64,000 nucleotides of DNA, from contig JBBIGQ010000005.1 in the NCBI GenBank assembly GCA_037447455.1, positions 62,001 to 126,000 of the forward strand, given 5' to 3'. The position numbers were made by a program, and so were the translations under genes. Each line of letters opens with the position of its first letter. The stretch's first letter is position 1. Of this stretch, positions 25,166-34,199 are shown one piece after another. This DNA comes from BPGX01 sp037447455 (GTDB lineage: Bacteria; Bacteroidota; Bacteroidia; B-17B0; Aurantibacillaceae). The notes under the pieces were generated by a model. The model was not told the origin of the DNA and ran no database searches. It saw nothing but the letters and a program-made list of their open reading frames with translations.

Positions 25166-28100
25166 TTATGCCTTGCTATAGACATTCTTATTAGCAGATT
25201 CGGTATTTTTATCAAAATCCACTACTATCGGCGTTGAAATACATAATGAAGAATAAGTACCAATAATTCTACCTATCAATAAAGCAAAGATAAATCCGCG
25301 AATACTTTCACCACCAAACACAAAGATAACAACTAACACAAAGAATACTGTTAATGATGTTAGAATAGTACGACTTAAAGTGCTGTTTAAAGCATAATTA
25401 ATTAAGTAGATTCTTTCCTGCCCTTTGACATCGTCTTTACCGCTTTCAGCAAGTCGTTCTCTGATTCTGTCAAATACTACCACTGTTTCGGTCATGGTAT
25501 ATCCCATCACGGTTAAGATGGCTGCAATAAAGTCCTGTCCAATTTCAAGAGAAAACGGCACAATGTTATCAAATATAGTGTAGAATGAAAGTACAATAAG
25601 CACATCATGGAATAAGGCCACTACTGAACCGAGCCCATATTGCCATTTTTTGAAACGAATCACAATGTAGATGAACATAACCAGTGTTGAGAATAAAATC
25701 GCACCATATGCTCCGTACACAATATCGGTAGCAATAGTAGGTCCTACTTTTTGTTGTTGTAAAATTTCGTATTGAATATTTAATGTGTTCAATCCGCTTT
25801 GAATGGCTTTTTCAGCATCACTGTCAGCATTGGTCGAATTATCATCTACTTTGTAGGTGGTTGTAACTTTTACTTGATTAGCACTACCTATTGTTTTCAC
25901 TTCGGGCGTTTCGTTTAATGCATTCATTAATGCTTTTTTGACATCTTCCGTATTTACATCCTTCTCAAAGCGTATAGAATACGTTCTGCCACCTTTGAAG
26001 TCAACACCTAAATTAAATCCACCATTTTTAAAGTAGAAAATTATTCCTAATAAGATAATTACAGAAGATAAAGCGTAATACAACTTTCTTTTCTCAACAA
26101 ATTTAATGTTCACGTTTTTGAAAGCATTTCTGGTAAAATTATTATCAAATGTGATTTCTTGTTTTTTCTCTAACATCCAATCAAATATCAATCTGGATAA
26201 GAGTACAGCGGCAAATAATGATGAGCCAATACCAATTAATAAGGTGGTTGCAAAACCTTGTACGGGGCCTGAACCGAAAGTCATCAGTATAATCGCAAGA
26301 ATAGCCAGTGTTGCATTGGAGTCAATAATGGAAGACATGGCGTGTTTGTAACCTTCTTTAATGGCATTTGTCATAGATTTCCCTGATGCCAGTTCTTCCC
26401 GAACTCTTTCAAATATCAAAATATTAGCATCTACCGCTAAACCAATTGTCAGTACTATACCTGCAATACCGGGTAAAGTCAATACTGCTCCTAAGGAAGT
26501 TAGGATGCCCATGATGAAAAACATATTTACAATCAAAACAATATCTGCTACAATACCGGCTTTATTGTAATACAGAACCATAAATATAAGTATAACTACT
26601 AATGCAATCAGGAAAGAGTTTAATCCGGATTGTATGGCTTCTTTACCAAGGGTAGGACCTACGATATTTTCTTCTACAACGCGGGCGGGAGCAGGCAATT
26701 TACCAGCACTCAATATCGCTACAAGTGCATCGGCTTCTTCAGGAGTAAAGTCCCCGGTAATTTGGGATTGTCCTCCCGAAATTTCAGATTGTACTCTTGG
26801 TGCACTGTACACCATATTGTCCATGACGATAGCAATGCATCTACCTTGCTTATTCCCTTCTGGTTTGTTGGCACGGGTTAAGAGTTCCCATTTTTTAGCG
26901 GCTTCACTATTCATCGTCATGCTGATGTATGGATGGCCGCCGCTTCTTTGGTCAAAGTCCTTGCGGGCAGAGGTAATAATATCACCATATAAGGCCGCTT
27001 TTTCGTTTTTATCTGTCACTTTGATAGCATACAGTTCAAATGCTTCAATACCTTTTTCTTTATCCATGAGTTTAGCTTTGGCGCTCCACATGAATTTTAA
27101 CTTAGAAGGCAATACAGATTTTACTTTGGGATGATGAAGCCAGTAATTTACTTTGGCGGTATCTGATTTAAAGGCATATCCGACAACTGGTCCTGGGGCG
27201 TAATAATATTGTTTGCCATCTGAGTAGATATTGGGTTTGAGTGGTGAAATTTGAGAATATAAAGGGAAACGGTTCATCGCATTTTGATAGGCAGTGTCTT
27301 GTTGTGCTTGGGCGGGTGCTGCCATTGGTTTAATAGAAGAATCTTTGGTAGTGGTATTGGTGGTAGTAGAGGCAGTTTTAGTAGTGTCTTTAATAGATGT
27401 TTGCGTTGAATCTTTTTTTACATTGATAGTATCTAATAACAGGCGAATTTTTTCATTGGCTTTTTCAAGATATTGAGCGACTTCAGTATTTTCATAGGTT
27501 TCCCAGAATTCTAAGTTAGCAGTACCTTGTAAAAGTTCTCTTACTCTGGCTTTATCTTTTACGCCGGGCAATTCTACTAAAATCCGTCCTGTATTGCCCA
27601 AAGAGCGAATGTTGGGTTGTGTTACTCCAAAACGGTCAATGCGAGAGCGTAAAGTTTTTTCTGCATTGGCGATGGCTTCATCTACCTGTTCTTTGACAAA
27701 TTGAATAGCCTTATCGTTGGAAGCGTTATAGTCAATTTTTCCTTTGTTTTCAGGGGTTTGAAAGAGGGTGGCTAATTTTCCGTTAGGGTTTAGTTTTTGG
27801 TATTCTTTGTAAAATAGAGTTACAAAATCATCATTATTAATTTTACCATACTTTTTTTGTGATTCAGTTAATGCTTTTTGGAAAGCGGGGTCTTGTGAGT
27901 TGTTAGTAAGATTACGAATAATATCGGGGACAGAAACTTCCAGTGTTACATTCATTCCACCTTTTAGGTCCAAACCTAAATTGAGTTCTCTTCTTTTAAC
28001 ATCTTCGTAAGTGTAGGAAGTAATAAAAATATCATAGACAGATTGTTTTTTTATAGAATCTAAATAATGTTCTGCAATTTGATTTTTGAGTGAATCTATA

Positions 28101-28297
28101 AAGGATTGATAAGCCGATGGATTGTTTTGAGATTTTTCTTTTGCTAATTTTTGATATTGAGGTAAATTGACTTTTTGTTCGGCATATTCTTCTGCTTCTG
28201 CTTCAATACTTCTTGCTTTCCATGTAAAGGACAAATAGAAAATACATGCTAATGCCATTAAAATTGTAAAAACCTTGATAAATCCTTTGTTTTGCAT
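25166..28297 (-). CDS. secDF: Protein translocase subunit SecDF, fused
   Basis: Proton-driven accessory subunit of the Sec translocase that pulls substrates on the periplasmic side. The 1043-residue product fuses SecD and SecF. The SecD half has LNLGLDLKGGMNVTLEV near residues 84-100, a periplasmic part with a Thr/Ser-rich insertion near 290-330, and the membrane region starting near 545 with GLAVDANILIFERVREEL. The SecF half starts near 725, with NLGVDFKGGRTYSIRFE near 761-777 and MGYTMTETVVVFDRIRERL near 930. About twelve membrane segments in total. Fused SecDF is usual in Bacteroidota. Confidence 0.97.
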   Translation of the reverse strand: MQNKGFIKVFTILMALACIFYLSFTWKARSIEAEAEEYAEQKVNLPQYQKLAKEKSQNNPSAYQSFIDSLKNQIAEHYLDSIKKQSVYDIFITSYTYEDVKRRELNLGLDLKGGMNVTLEVSVPDIIRNLTNNSQDPAFQKALTESQKKYGKINNDDFVTLFYKEYQKLNPNGKLATLFQTPENKGKIDYNASNDKAIQFVKEQVDEAIANAEKTLRSRIDRFGVTQPNIRSLGNTGRILVELPGVKDKARVRELLQGTANLEFWETYENTEVAQYLEKANEKIRLLLDTINVKKDSTQTSIKDTTKTASTTTNTTTKDSSIKPMAAPAQAQQDTAYQNAMNRFPLYSQISPLKPNIYSDGKQYYYAPGPVVGYAFKSDTAKVNYWLHHPKVKSVLPSKLKFMWSAKAKLMDKEKGIEAFELYAIKVTDKNEKAALYGDIITSARKDFDQRSGGHPYISMTMNSEAAKKWELLTRANKPEGNKQGRCIAIVMDNMVYSAPRVQSEISGGQSQITGDFTPEEADALVAILSAGKLPAPARVVEENIVGPTLGKEAIQSGLNSFLIALVVILIFMVLYYNKAGIVADIVLIVNMFFIMGILTSLGAVLTLPGIAGIVLTIGLAVDANILIFERVREELASGKSMTNAIKEGYKHAMSSIIDSNATLAILAIILMTFGSGPVQGFATTLLIGIGSSLFAAVLLSRLIFDWMLEKKQEITFDNNFTRNAFKNVNIKFVEKRKLYYALSSVIILLGIIFYFKNGGFNLGVDFKGGRTYSIRFEKDVNTEDVKKALMNALNETPEVKTIGSANQVKVTTTYKVDDNSTNADSDAEKAIQSGLNTLNIQYEILQQQKVGPTIATDIVYGAYGAILFSTLVMFIYIVIRFKKWQYGLGSVVALFHDVLIVLSFYTIFDNIVPFSLEIGQDFIAAILTVMGYTMTETVVVFDRIRERLAESGKDDVKGQERIYLINYALNSTLSRTILTSLTVFFVLVVIFVFGGESIRGFIFALLIGRIIGTYSSLCISTPIVVDFDKNTESANKNVYSKA

Positions 28298-28323
28298 AAG
28301 ACGTTTTATTTTTAAAGAGGCGG

Positions 28324-28354
28324 CAAGTTTAGGGAAATAAATACAGATTTCAAA
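28324..28354 (-). promoter_or_regulatory. Promoter of secDF
   Basis: On the minus strand TTTG (28351-28354) is followed after 19 bp by TAAACTTG (28324-28331). This is the Bacteroidota -33/-7 arrangement with one mismatch in TAnnTTTG. The start codon of secDF lies 26 bp downstream of the -7 element. Confidence 0.6.
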
Positions 28355-28479
28355 ATTTTGTAGATGGATTTTTAAGTAAGATATATTGCAAAGTAAATTA
28401 GAAAAACTAGTTCATGTTTTTTATTTGCTTGTGTTCATTGTTAAGGATTGTCTTATTTAATTTTTGTTTGGTTTAAATA

Positions 28480-28519
28480 AAAAAGCCCTTCCGAAAGTAA
28501 ATTCTTTGAAGGGCTTTTT
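28480..28519 (-). terminator. Intrinsic terminator of the T9SS cargo gene
   Basis: Arms AAAAAGCCCTTC (28480-28491) and GAAGGGCTTTTT (28508-28519) pair over 12 bp. An inner AAAG/CTTT stem closes the loop. It begins 21 bp past the stop of the T9SS gene on the minus strand and ends in a T run in that direction. The outer arms are the same as those of the terminator behind rplQ. Confidence 0.88.
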
Positions 28520-28540
28520 AGAGAAAGAGTAATTGAACAA

Positions 28541-29488
28541 TTAGTGCGTTACAACTAATTTACCATTTGCATTAATCTCGCCAGCAGCATTGCTTACTTG
28601 ATAAAAGTAAACTCCGGAAGGTAATGCTTCTACATTAAATCTGTTATCTAATGCGCTGGTTACGGGAACGGTTAAAACTACTTTTCCAGTGATGTCAAAC
28701 AATTTAAGAGTTCCACCGATATTCAAAGCAGAGGTTGTAAATCTAACCATATCACTGGCTGGATTAGGAGCAAAACGAGTATTTACAAAGTTCAATACTG
28801 GTGCTGTTACACCGGTTACAATAGTAAGAGTTAAATCATCCATATTAAGTGTAGAAGTATAACCGGAGGATGCTTCAGTAATGCTATCTGCGCCAGGCCA
28901 ATAGGAAGAAAGTGCTATAATCCAGAGGGTATCGGGTACACCTGCTGTTACACTTACTGCAGGTTGAGTCATGTTTTGAAATCCAGTGGTGTTATTGGTT
29001 ATTAGAATAAAAGCATCGTCAATAAGGTCTTGACTTGTTCCATTCCATTTGGTGGTTTGGCAAAATACTACTGCTGTATCATTTCCACCGGGGGCTGTAA
29101 TGGTATATCTAAAGAATCCACCGAAGGCAGTTAAGTTCTGAGTGAACGGAATTCCATAAATACCTACATTAGCTGTTGAAGTGCCTGCTGTTCCTAACCA
29201 AGCGATTCCTTGTAAATCCCCAATTCCTAATCCATTGTAATCCTGACTTTGAATCTTAATAGAATAATTGCCTGAATTTTTGTTAGTTGAGTCCTGGAAA
29301 TAAGTAGAGATCATTCCATTAGGAATACCATAGAGCAATCCAATGTCATTGTACCCACTCCAGTTAGCGGCTTTACTTGTGTTTGTCCATGTTGTTTCAA
29401 AGCCCGCATTAGGTAATGCGTAAGGTGTTTGAGCATTCACGCTCATTGCTGCGATAATCGCACTTGCTGAAAGTAAAACTTTTTTCAT
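28541..29488 (-). CDS. T9SS type A sorting domain secreted protein
   Basis: A 315-residue protein predicted to be exported by Sec and then by the type IX secretion system. It has a signal peptide at residues 1-19 (MKKVLLSASAIIAAMSVNA, then QTPYALPN). The middle has Gly/Asn/Thr-rich beta-sandwich character (NAGFETTWTNTSKAANW), like carbohydrate-binding-type domains. The last roughly 80 residues are a type A sorting domain: FAPNPASDMVRF, LKLFDITGKVVLTV, LPSGVYFYQVSN and the terminal GKLVVTH. No catalytic motif was seen and the ligand is unknown. It has its own promoter-like element and terminator. Confidence 0.9.
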   Translation of the reverse strand: MKKVLLSASAIIAAMSVNAQTPYALPNAGFETTWTNTSKAANWSGYNDIGLLYGIPNGMISTYFQDSTNKNSGNYSIKIQSQDYNGLGIGDLQGIAWLGTAGTSTANVGIYGIPFTQNLTAFGGFFRYTITAPGGNDTAVVFCQTTKWNGTSQDLIDDAFILITNNTTGFQNMTQPAVSVTAGVPDTLWIIALSSYWPGADSITEASSGYTSTLNMDDLTLTIVTGVTAPVLNFVNTRFAPNPASDMVRFTTSALNIGGTLKLFDITGKVVLTVPVTSALDNRFNVEALPSGVYFYQVSNAAGEINANGKLVVTH

Positions 29489-29525
29489 AGTTTTTTTGTT
29501 TTGTTTTTAGGGTTATTGATGCGGG

Positions 29526-29533
29526 CAAATATA
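29526..29533 (-). promoter_or_regulatory. Candidate -7 element for the T9SS cargo gene
   Basis: Reads TATATTTG on the minus strand, an exact TAnnTTTG match, 38 bp upstream of the start codon. The -33 region is T-rich but lacks a clear TTG. Confidence 0.5.
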
Positions 29534-29619
29534 TAGAATATTTTTTATTCATAGGTTAAAAAATGATTAGTATTTTTCTACTATGTACGCCTCTTTTTTT
29601 AATCTTACGATTTGTTCCT

Positions 29620-29627
29620 TAGTTTTG
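29620..29627 (+). promoter_or_regulatory. Candidate -7 element for ispG
   Basis: TAGTTTTG matches TAnnTTTG exactly and lies 17 bp before the ATG at 29644, implying a very short leader. The -33 area is a run of T without TTG. Its position just before the ATG argues against an upstream start for ispG. Confidence 0.45.
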
Positions 29628-29643
29628 CACAAAAAATTTGGGA

Positions 29644-31578
29644 ATGGGTTACGTCAAATTAAATACAATAGAAGTAAACATTGGTGATTTAAAGATGGGG
29701 GGGGAATACCCTATCAGAGTACAAAGCATGACCACATCAGATACTTTAAACACAAAAGCAGTAGTAGAAGAGTGTATTCGTTTGATAAATGTGGGTTGTG
29801 AATTGATTCGCATTACTACACCAAGCATAAAAGAAGCCGAGAATTTATTAAACATCAAAAAGCAACTTAAAAATCATGGCTATAACATCCCGCTTTGTGC
29901 GGATATTCATTATACCCCTAATGCCGCTGAACTTGCTGCAAGAATTGTTGAAAAGGTTCGTGTTAATCCCGGCAATTATGCCGATAAGAAAAAATTTGAA
30001 TTGAAAGAATATTCCGATGCTGAATATCAATTAGAATTAGAGCGTATTCGTGAAAAATTTTTGCCTTTGGTAAAAGTGTGCAAGGAATATGGTACGGGAT
30101 TGAGAGTCGGCACCAATCACGGTTCTTTGAGTGATAGAATTTTAAGTCGTTATGGGGATACACCGCAAGGAATGGTAGAAAGTGCAATGGAATTTGTGAG
30201 AATTTGCGAAGACGAGGGATTTAAAAACATTGTCATTTCAATGAAAGCAAGCAACCCATTGGTAATGATTGAAGCGTATCGGCTATTGGTGCATACGATG
30301 ATACAAAACAGGACTTTGTATCCAATTCATTTAGGCGTTACAGAAGCGGGTGATGGAGAAGATGGCAGAATTAAATCGGCCATTGGTATTGGTACTTTAT
30401 TAGAAGATGGCATTGGTGATACGGTGAGAGTTTCTTTAACCGAACCTTCTGAAAAAGAAATTCCTGCTGCAAAGAAGTTGGTAGAACCTTACAATCATTT
30501 TTTGGAAAAAAATTACCATAACATTCATGAATGGCTTTTGAACGATCATCCTAAATGGCATTATCCGAGGAATAATTTTTCTATTAATAAAGCAATTACA
30601 AAAATTAAAAACATTGGAAACGAAGCTGTGCCTGTAGTAATTCATTCCATTCAAAACAATGTTCAAGAAAGTGTCAAACCATCTCATTTATTCAGTGCAG
30701 GATACAATTATAGTGTGCAAGCAGACAAGTGGAATTTAACGGACTTTGCGGCTGATTATGTGTACATTGGCGATGATACTATTCACTTTGATTTGCCGGG
30801 AAATATCGGCATTATTCAGAGTTATGAAACATGGAAACAATCTAAAAGGGCACAACATTTTCCATTGTTGAATATGCGTGATTTAACGAGCGGAAAAGAA
30901 TTTCACGAACAATTAAACTTTGTATTAATACAATCGGAAGAGTTACAGGATATTGAAAAAGTTGAGTTACCAGCAGTGTTTATTATTGAAATTAAAAATG
31001 AATTTTTCATAGCAGGAAAATTAAAAGAAAATTTGGAATTATTTTATCAAAAGCATTCATCTCCGATAATTTTTAAGTTCTCGATAAATAGCAATGATGT
31101 AGAAAAAGAAATTTTAGATATTTCTAAAAAAGCAGGTTATTTGTTTACCTATAAATTTGGCAATGGAATAATGATTTGCAACGATAAAAACATGAGAGGT
31201 TTTAATGCACAACAAATGAATCGTTTGATGTTTGATAGCTTACAAGGATTACGAGAACGGATAAGTAAAACAGAGTATATTGCTTGCCCTTCTTGTGGCC
31301 GGACGTTGTTTGACTTACAGGAGACAACGCAAAAGATTAAGGAAAAAACATCGCACTTAAAAGGATTGAAAATTGGGATTATGGGATGTATTGTTAATGG
31401 TCCCGGTGAAATGGCTGATGCTGACTTTGGGTATGTAGGTACTGGACCGGGCAAAGTATCTTTATACAAAGGGCATACGGTTGTGAAAAGAAATATTCCG
31501 GAAGAACAAGCCGTGGATGAATTGATTAAGTTGATTAAAGAATATGGAATGTATAGAGACGCAAAAAGTGATGAGTAG
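29644..31578 (+). CDS. ispG: 4-hydroxy-3-methylbut-2-enyl diphosphate synthase, long form
   Basis: [4Fe-4S] enzyme of the MEP isoprenoid pathway, converting MEcPP to HMBPP. I use the ATG at 29644 (MGYVKLNTIEVNIG), giving 644 residues; a TTG two codons earlier is also in frame. The N-terminal TIM barrel (MGGEYPIRVQSMTTSDT; CADIHYTP; RVNPGNYADKK) spans about residues 1-270. A large insertion of roughly 260 residues follows, as in plant, chlamydial and Bacteroidota IspG. The C-terminal cluster domain has CPSCGRTLFDLQ near 552 and GCIVNGPGEMADADFGYVG near 586. Length against the 372 residues of E. coli IspG is explained by the insertion. Confidence 0.96.
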   Translation: MGYVKLNTIEVNIGDLKMGGEYPIRVQSMTTSDTLNTKAVVEECIRLINVGCELIRITTPSIKEAENLLNIKKQLKNHGYNIPLCADIHYTPNAAELAARIVEKVRVNPGNYADKKKFELKEYSDAEYQLELERIREKFLPLVKVCKEYGTGLRVGTNHGSLSDRILSRYGDTPQGMVESAMEFVRICEDEGFKNIVISMKASNPLVMIEAYRLLVHTMIQNRTLYPIHLGVTEAGDGEDGRIKSAIGIGTLLEDGIGDTVRVSLTEPSEKEIPAAKKLVEPYNHFLEKNYHNIHEWLLNDHPKWHYPRNNFSINKAITKIKNIGNEAVPVVIHSIQNNVQESVKPSHLFSAGYNYSVQADKWNLTDFAADYVYIGDDTIHFDLPGNIGIIQSYETWKQSKRAQHFPLLNMRDLTSGKEFHEQLNFVLIQSEELQDIEKVELPAVFIIEIKNEFFIAGKLKENLELFYQKHSSPIIFKFSINSNDVEKEILDISKKAGYLFTYKFGNGIMICNDKNMRGFNAQQMNRLMFDSLQGLRERISKTEYIACPSCGRTLFDLQETTQKIKEKTSHLKGLKIGIMGCIVNGPGEMADADFGYVGTGPGKVSLYKGHTVVKRNIPEEQAVDELIKLIKEYGMYRDAKSDE

Positions 31579-31663
31579 AAATTTCTGAATTATGAATTTG
31601 TAATTGAATAAATAATAATTGAAGAAGATTAAAGAGTATAAGCTTTAAAAACAAAGTTGTATA

Positions 31664-32176
31664 ATGAGAAAATTTAAGACGGTGGAGGAATTTAAGCGTT
31701 CCCCAAAAAATCCAATTGTAATTGTTTTAGATAACATAAGAAGTTTGAATAATGTTGGTTCGTTTTTTAGAACAGCAGATAGTTTTTTGTTAGAAGAGAT
31801 TATTTTGTGTGGAATAACAGGAAAGCCGCCGCACAGAGAAATTGAAAAAACAGCATTAGGTGCTACACTTTCCGTCGAATGGCTGTACTTTGAAAAAACA
31901 ACACAGGCAATAGAACATCTAAAAAACAAAAATTATGAAGTGTTTGCTGTTGAACAGAATGAAAACAGTGTTTCGTTGCAAAATCTATATGTTTCAACGC
32001 GTGAGAAAATAGCTGTTATTTTTGGAAACGAGGTAACGGGTATTTCAGAAAATGTACTAAATCTTTGTGATTGCATTGTTGAAATTCCGCAAATGGGTAC
32101 CAAATATTCATTGAATGTAGCAGTATGTGGTGGAATAGTATGTTGGGAATTATTAAGAAAAATGCAAAGGATTTAG
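31664..32176 (+). CDS. SpoU (TrmH) family RNA 2'-O-methyltransferase
   Basis: SPOUT-class methyltransferase of 170 residues acting on tRNA or rRNA ribose. Motif 1 LDNIRSLNNVGSFFRTAD lies near residues 22-39, motif 2 IFGNEVTGIS near 119-128 and motif 3 IPQMGTKYSLNVAVCGGIV near 141-159, which together form the knotted AdoMet site. No extra RNA-binding domain is present. It follows ispG by 85 bp. Its 3' end overlaps the 3' end of convergent truB by 4 bp. The modified nucleotide cannot be read from sequence. Confidence 0.92.
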   Translation: MRKFKTVEEFKRSPKNPIVIVLDNIRSLNNVGSFFRTADSFLLEEIILCGITGKPPHREIEKTALGATLSVEWLYFEKTTQAIEHLKNKNYEVFAVEQNENSVSLQNLYVSTREKIAVIFGNEVTGISENVLNLCDCIVEIPQMGTKYSLNVAVCGGIVCWELLRKMQRI

Positions 32177-32874
32177 ATATTTTTGAGTAGATGAACGAAT
32201 TGTTTGACCGTCATGGCATCGTCAATGGAATAATCTCCAATTTTTGTTCTTCTTAAATTATCAAGATAAGCACCACTATTTAAGGCCTTCCCAAAATCAC
32301 GGGCAATGGCACGAATGTAAGTGCCTTTACTGCATTCAATTTCAAAATAGGCGAATGGCAATTCAATTTTTGTAATATCAAAACGATAAATTACAATTGG
32401 TTTGGGAGCAATTTCTACTGCTTTGTTTTCACGTGCCAATTCGTATGCTCTTTTGCCGCCAACATTGACCGCACTAAAAGCTGGTGGATGTTGTAGTTGT
32501 TGTCCAATAAAGGATTGAGCCGTTTTAAGAATTAAAGCTTCCTCAATGTGTTCAATAGGATATATTTCATCAATTGGTAATTCTTTATCAAATGAGGGCG
32601 TTGTAGCGCCGAGATAAAAAGCCCCTGTGTATTTTTTTGGCAAATTTTGAATTTCCTGAATATGTTTTGTTTTTTTACCTGTGCATACAATTAGTAATCC
32701 AGTCGCTAATGGATCCAAGGTGCCGGCGTGTCCTATTTTAATTTTAGTATTTTGATTAAAATGTTTTTGAGTAAACTCGTGAATAGCGGGTTTAATATAG
32801 TTCACAGCATCAAAAGAAGACCAATGGAGGTCTTTGTCAATTAGTACTACTTCTCCTTCACTAAAATTGAACAT
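32173..32874 (-). CDS. truB: tRNA pseudouridine(55) synthase TruB
   Basis: Makes pseudouridine 55 in the T-loop of tRNAs. The 233-residue product has KIGHAGTLDPLATGLLIVCTGK with the catalytic Asp54, then KKYTGAFYLGATTPSFD, ERPPAFSAVNV-like HPPAFSAVNVGGKRAYELAR near residue 120, and CSKGTYIRAIARDFG near 175. It is short because it lacks the C-terminal PUA extension of E. coli TruB. Last gene of the DUF3098 - uppP - truB operon, 15 bp after uppP. Confidence 0.96.
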   Translation of the reverse strand: MFNFSEGEVVLIDKDLHWSSFDAVNYIKPAIHEFTQKHFNQNTKIKIGHAGTLDPLATGLLIVCTGKKTKHIQEIQNLPKKYTGAFYLGATTPSFDKELPIDEIYPIEHIEEALILKTAQSFIGQQLQHPPAFSAVNVGGKRAYELARENKAVEIAPKPIVIYRFDITKIELPFAYFEIECSKGTYIRAIARDFGKALNSGAYLDNLRRTKIGDYSIDDAMTVKQFVHLLKNI

Positions 32875-32889
32875 TTTTCTTAAAATATT

Positions 32890-33699
32890 TTACAAAATAT
32901 GAAGCGAAATGCCTGAAAAATAAAGTATAAGAATAATACTGCCTACTACTATTCTGTACCAACCGTAAACCGCTAATCCCGTTTTTTGTAATAAAGCAAT
33001 AAAAAATTTAATGGCAATCATTGCTACGACAAATGCAACGATATTTCCAACAAAGAGCAACTGCATTTCATTTATTGAAAGTGAAGAGTTTGTTTTTAAA
33101 AAATCAAAGAGTTTTTTGGCTGTGGCTGCAAACATTGTAGGTACGGCTAAGAAAAATGAAAACTCGGCGGCGGCTTTTTTAGTGAGTTTTTGGAATAATC
33201 CGCCAATGATGGTGGCGCCGCTTCTACTCACGCCGGGAAACATCGCAATGCATTGAAATAAACCAATTACAAACCCATTTTTGTAAGTAATCTGATGTTC
33301 TGATTTTCTGTTATTCTGAAATAATTTATCGGAATAAACAAAAAATACCCCCCCTAAAACCAAAAATACAGCCACTGTTACAGGACTTTCCAATGCTTGA
33401 TCAATTAAATCATTCAACAATACTCCTATAATTGCTGAAGGAATAAAAGCAACCAGCAATTTGAGATAAAACGATATTAATTTTTGTCTGGAAGAAAAAT
33501 TAAAAAATTTTTTGAAGTACAAGACAATAACAGAAAGTATGGCACCTAATTGAATGGCCACTGTAAAGAGTTTAACAAAAGCAGTCGGTTCTATTCCCAG
33601 AATAGCTGTGCATAGTATCAAATGCCCCGTAGATGATATGGGTAAAAATTCCGTAAGACCTTCTACTATGCCTAAAATAACAACGTCTAACCAATTCAT
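32890..33699 (-). CDS. uppP: Undecaprenyl-diphosphatase (BacA family)
   Basis: Inner-membrane enzyme that recycles undecaprenyl diphosphate to the lipid carrier for peptidoglycan and other glycans. The 269-residue product has the two signatures of the family: VEGLTEFLPISSTGHL at residues 12-27, with the Glu residues and Ser/His, and PGVSRSGATIIGGLF near 155-170. Eight hydrophobic segments fit the known fold. It lies 27 bp after the DUF3098 gene and 15 bp before truB. Confidence 0.96.
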   Translation of the reverse strand: MNWLDVVILGIVEGLTEFLPISSTGHLILCTAILGIEPTAFVKLFTVAIQLGAILSVIVLYFKKFFNFSSRQKLISFYLKLLVAFIPSAIIGVLLNDLIDQALESPVTVAVFLVLGGVFFVYSDKLFQNNRKSEHQITYKNGFVIGLFQCIAMFPGVSRSGATIIGGLFQKLTKKAAAEFSFFLAVPTMFAATAKKLFDFLKTNSSLSINEMQLLFVGNIVAFVVAMIAIKFFIALLQKTGLAVYGWYRIVVGSIILILYFSGISLHIL

Positions 33700-33726
33700 T
33701 TCAATACAAAAAAACTACAGACGAGA

Positions 33727-33948
33727 TTACTTTGATTTTTTCATAATGCCATACGTAATCAGCAACAAACCTGTTACAATCATGACAGGCGATAAAATAA
33801 TTCTTCTAAAACTAAAAACTTCCGGATTAAAAGTGTCTGGATTGTTACTACCCCCACCAATCATTAAAATATACCCTAATGCCACTAATCCAAGCCCTAT
33901 TAAAAAAAAGCGATAATTTTCTTTTTTAAACATTTGTGTTGAAGACAT
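33727..33948 (-). CDS. DUF3098 family small membrane protein
   Basis: A 73-residue protein with two membrane segments. I recognise the Bacteroidota DUF3098 pattern: GLGLVALGYILMIGGGSNNPDTFNPEVFSFRRI in the centre, then SPVMIVTGLLLITYGIM. The function is unknown. In this phylum it is commonly found between ftsX and uppP, which suggests a link to division or wall synthesis. Here it is the first gene of the operon and ftsX is not upstream. Confidence 0.88.
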   Translation of the reverse strand: MSSTQMFKKENYRFFLIGLGLVALGYILMIGGGSNNPDTFNPEVFSFRRIILSPVMIVTGLLLITYGIMKKSK

Positions 33949-33967
33949 GATTTATTGATTTGTGGCA

Positions 33968-33975
33968 CAAAAATA
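33968..33975 (-). promoter_or_regulatory. Candidate -7 element for DUF3098 - uppP - truB
   Basis: Reads TATTTTTG on the minus strand, an exact TAnnTTTG match, 20 bp before the DUF3098 start codon. No TTG lies at the usual -33 spacing. On the other side of this 251 bp divergent gap, TACATTTA (34171-34178) could serve sdhC. Confidence 0.45.
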
Positions 33976-34199
33976 CAAAATAATACTTTAGAGAGCGATT
34001 TTAAATGGGTGTAATAATATACAAAGAACTTCTAGATACTATCATGCTTTAAAATTAAACTCATTCTAAATAAATCTGTATCTTATTGTTTTATAGAAAA
34101 ATAGGTAACAATTGAATGCTTCTGCAAACTGGAGTAATGAAATAATCTATTCTAAAACTGAAAATCTTACTACATTTACGCCCCAAAATAATAATAGTT

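Noticed and set aside
26634..27134. Plus-strand open frame of 166 codons opposite secDF
   Set aside because: Antisense shadow of a conserved coding region, with no start context or family resemblance.
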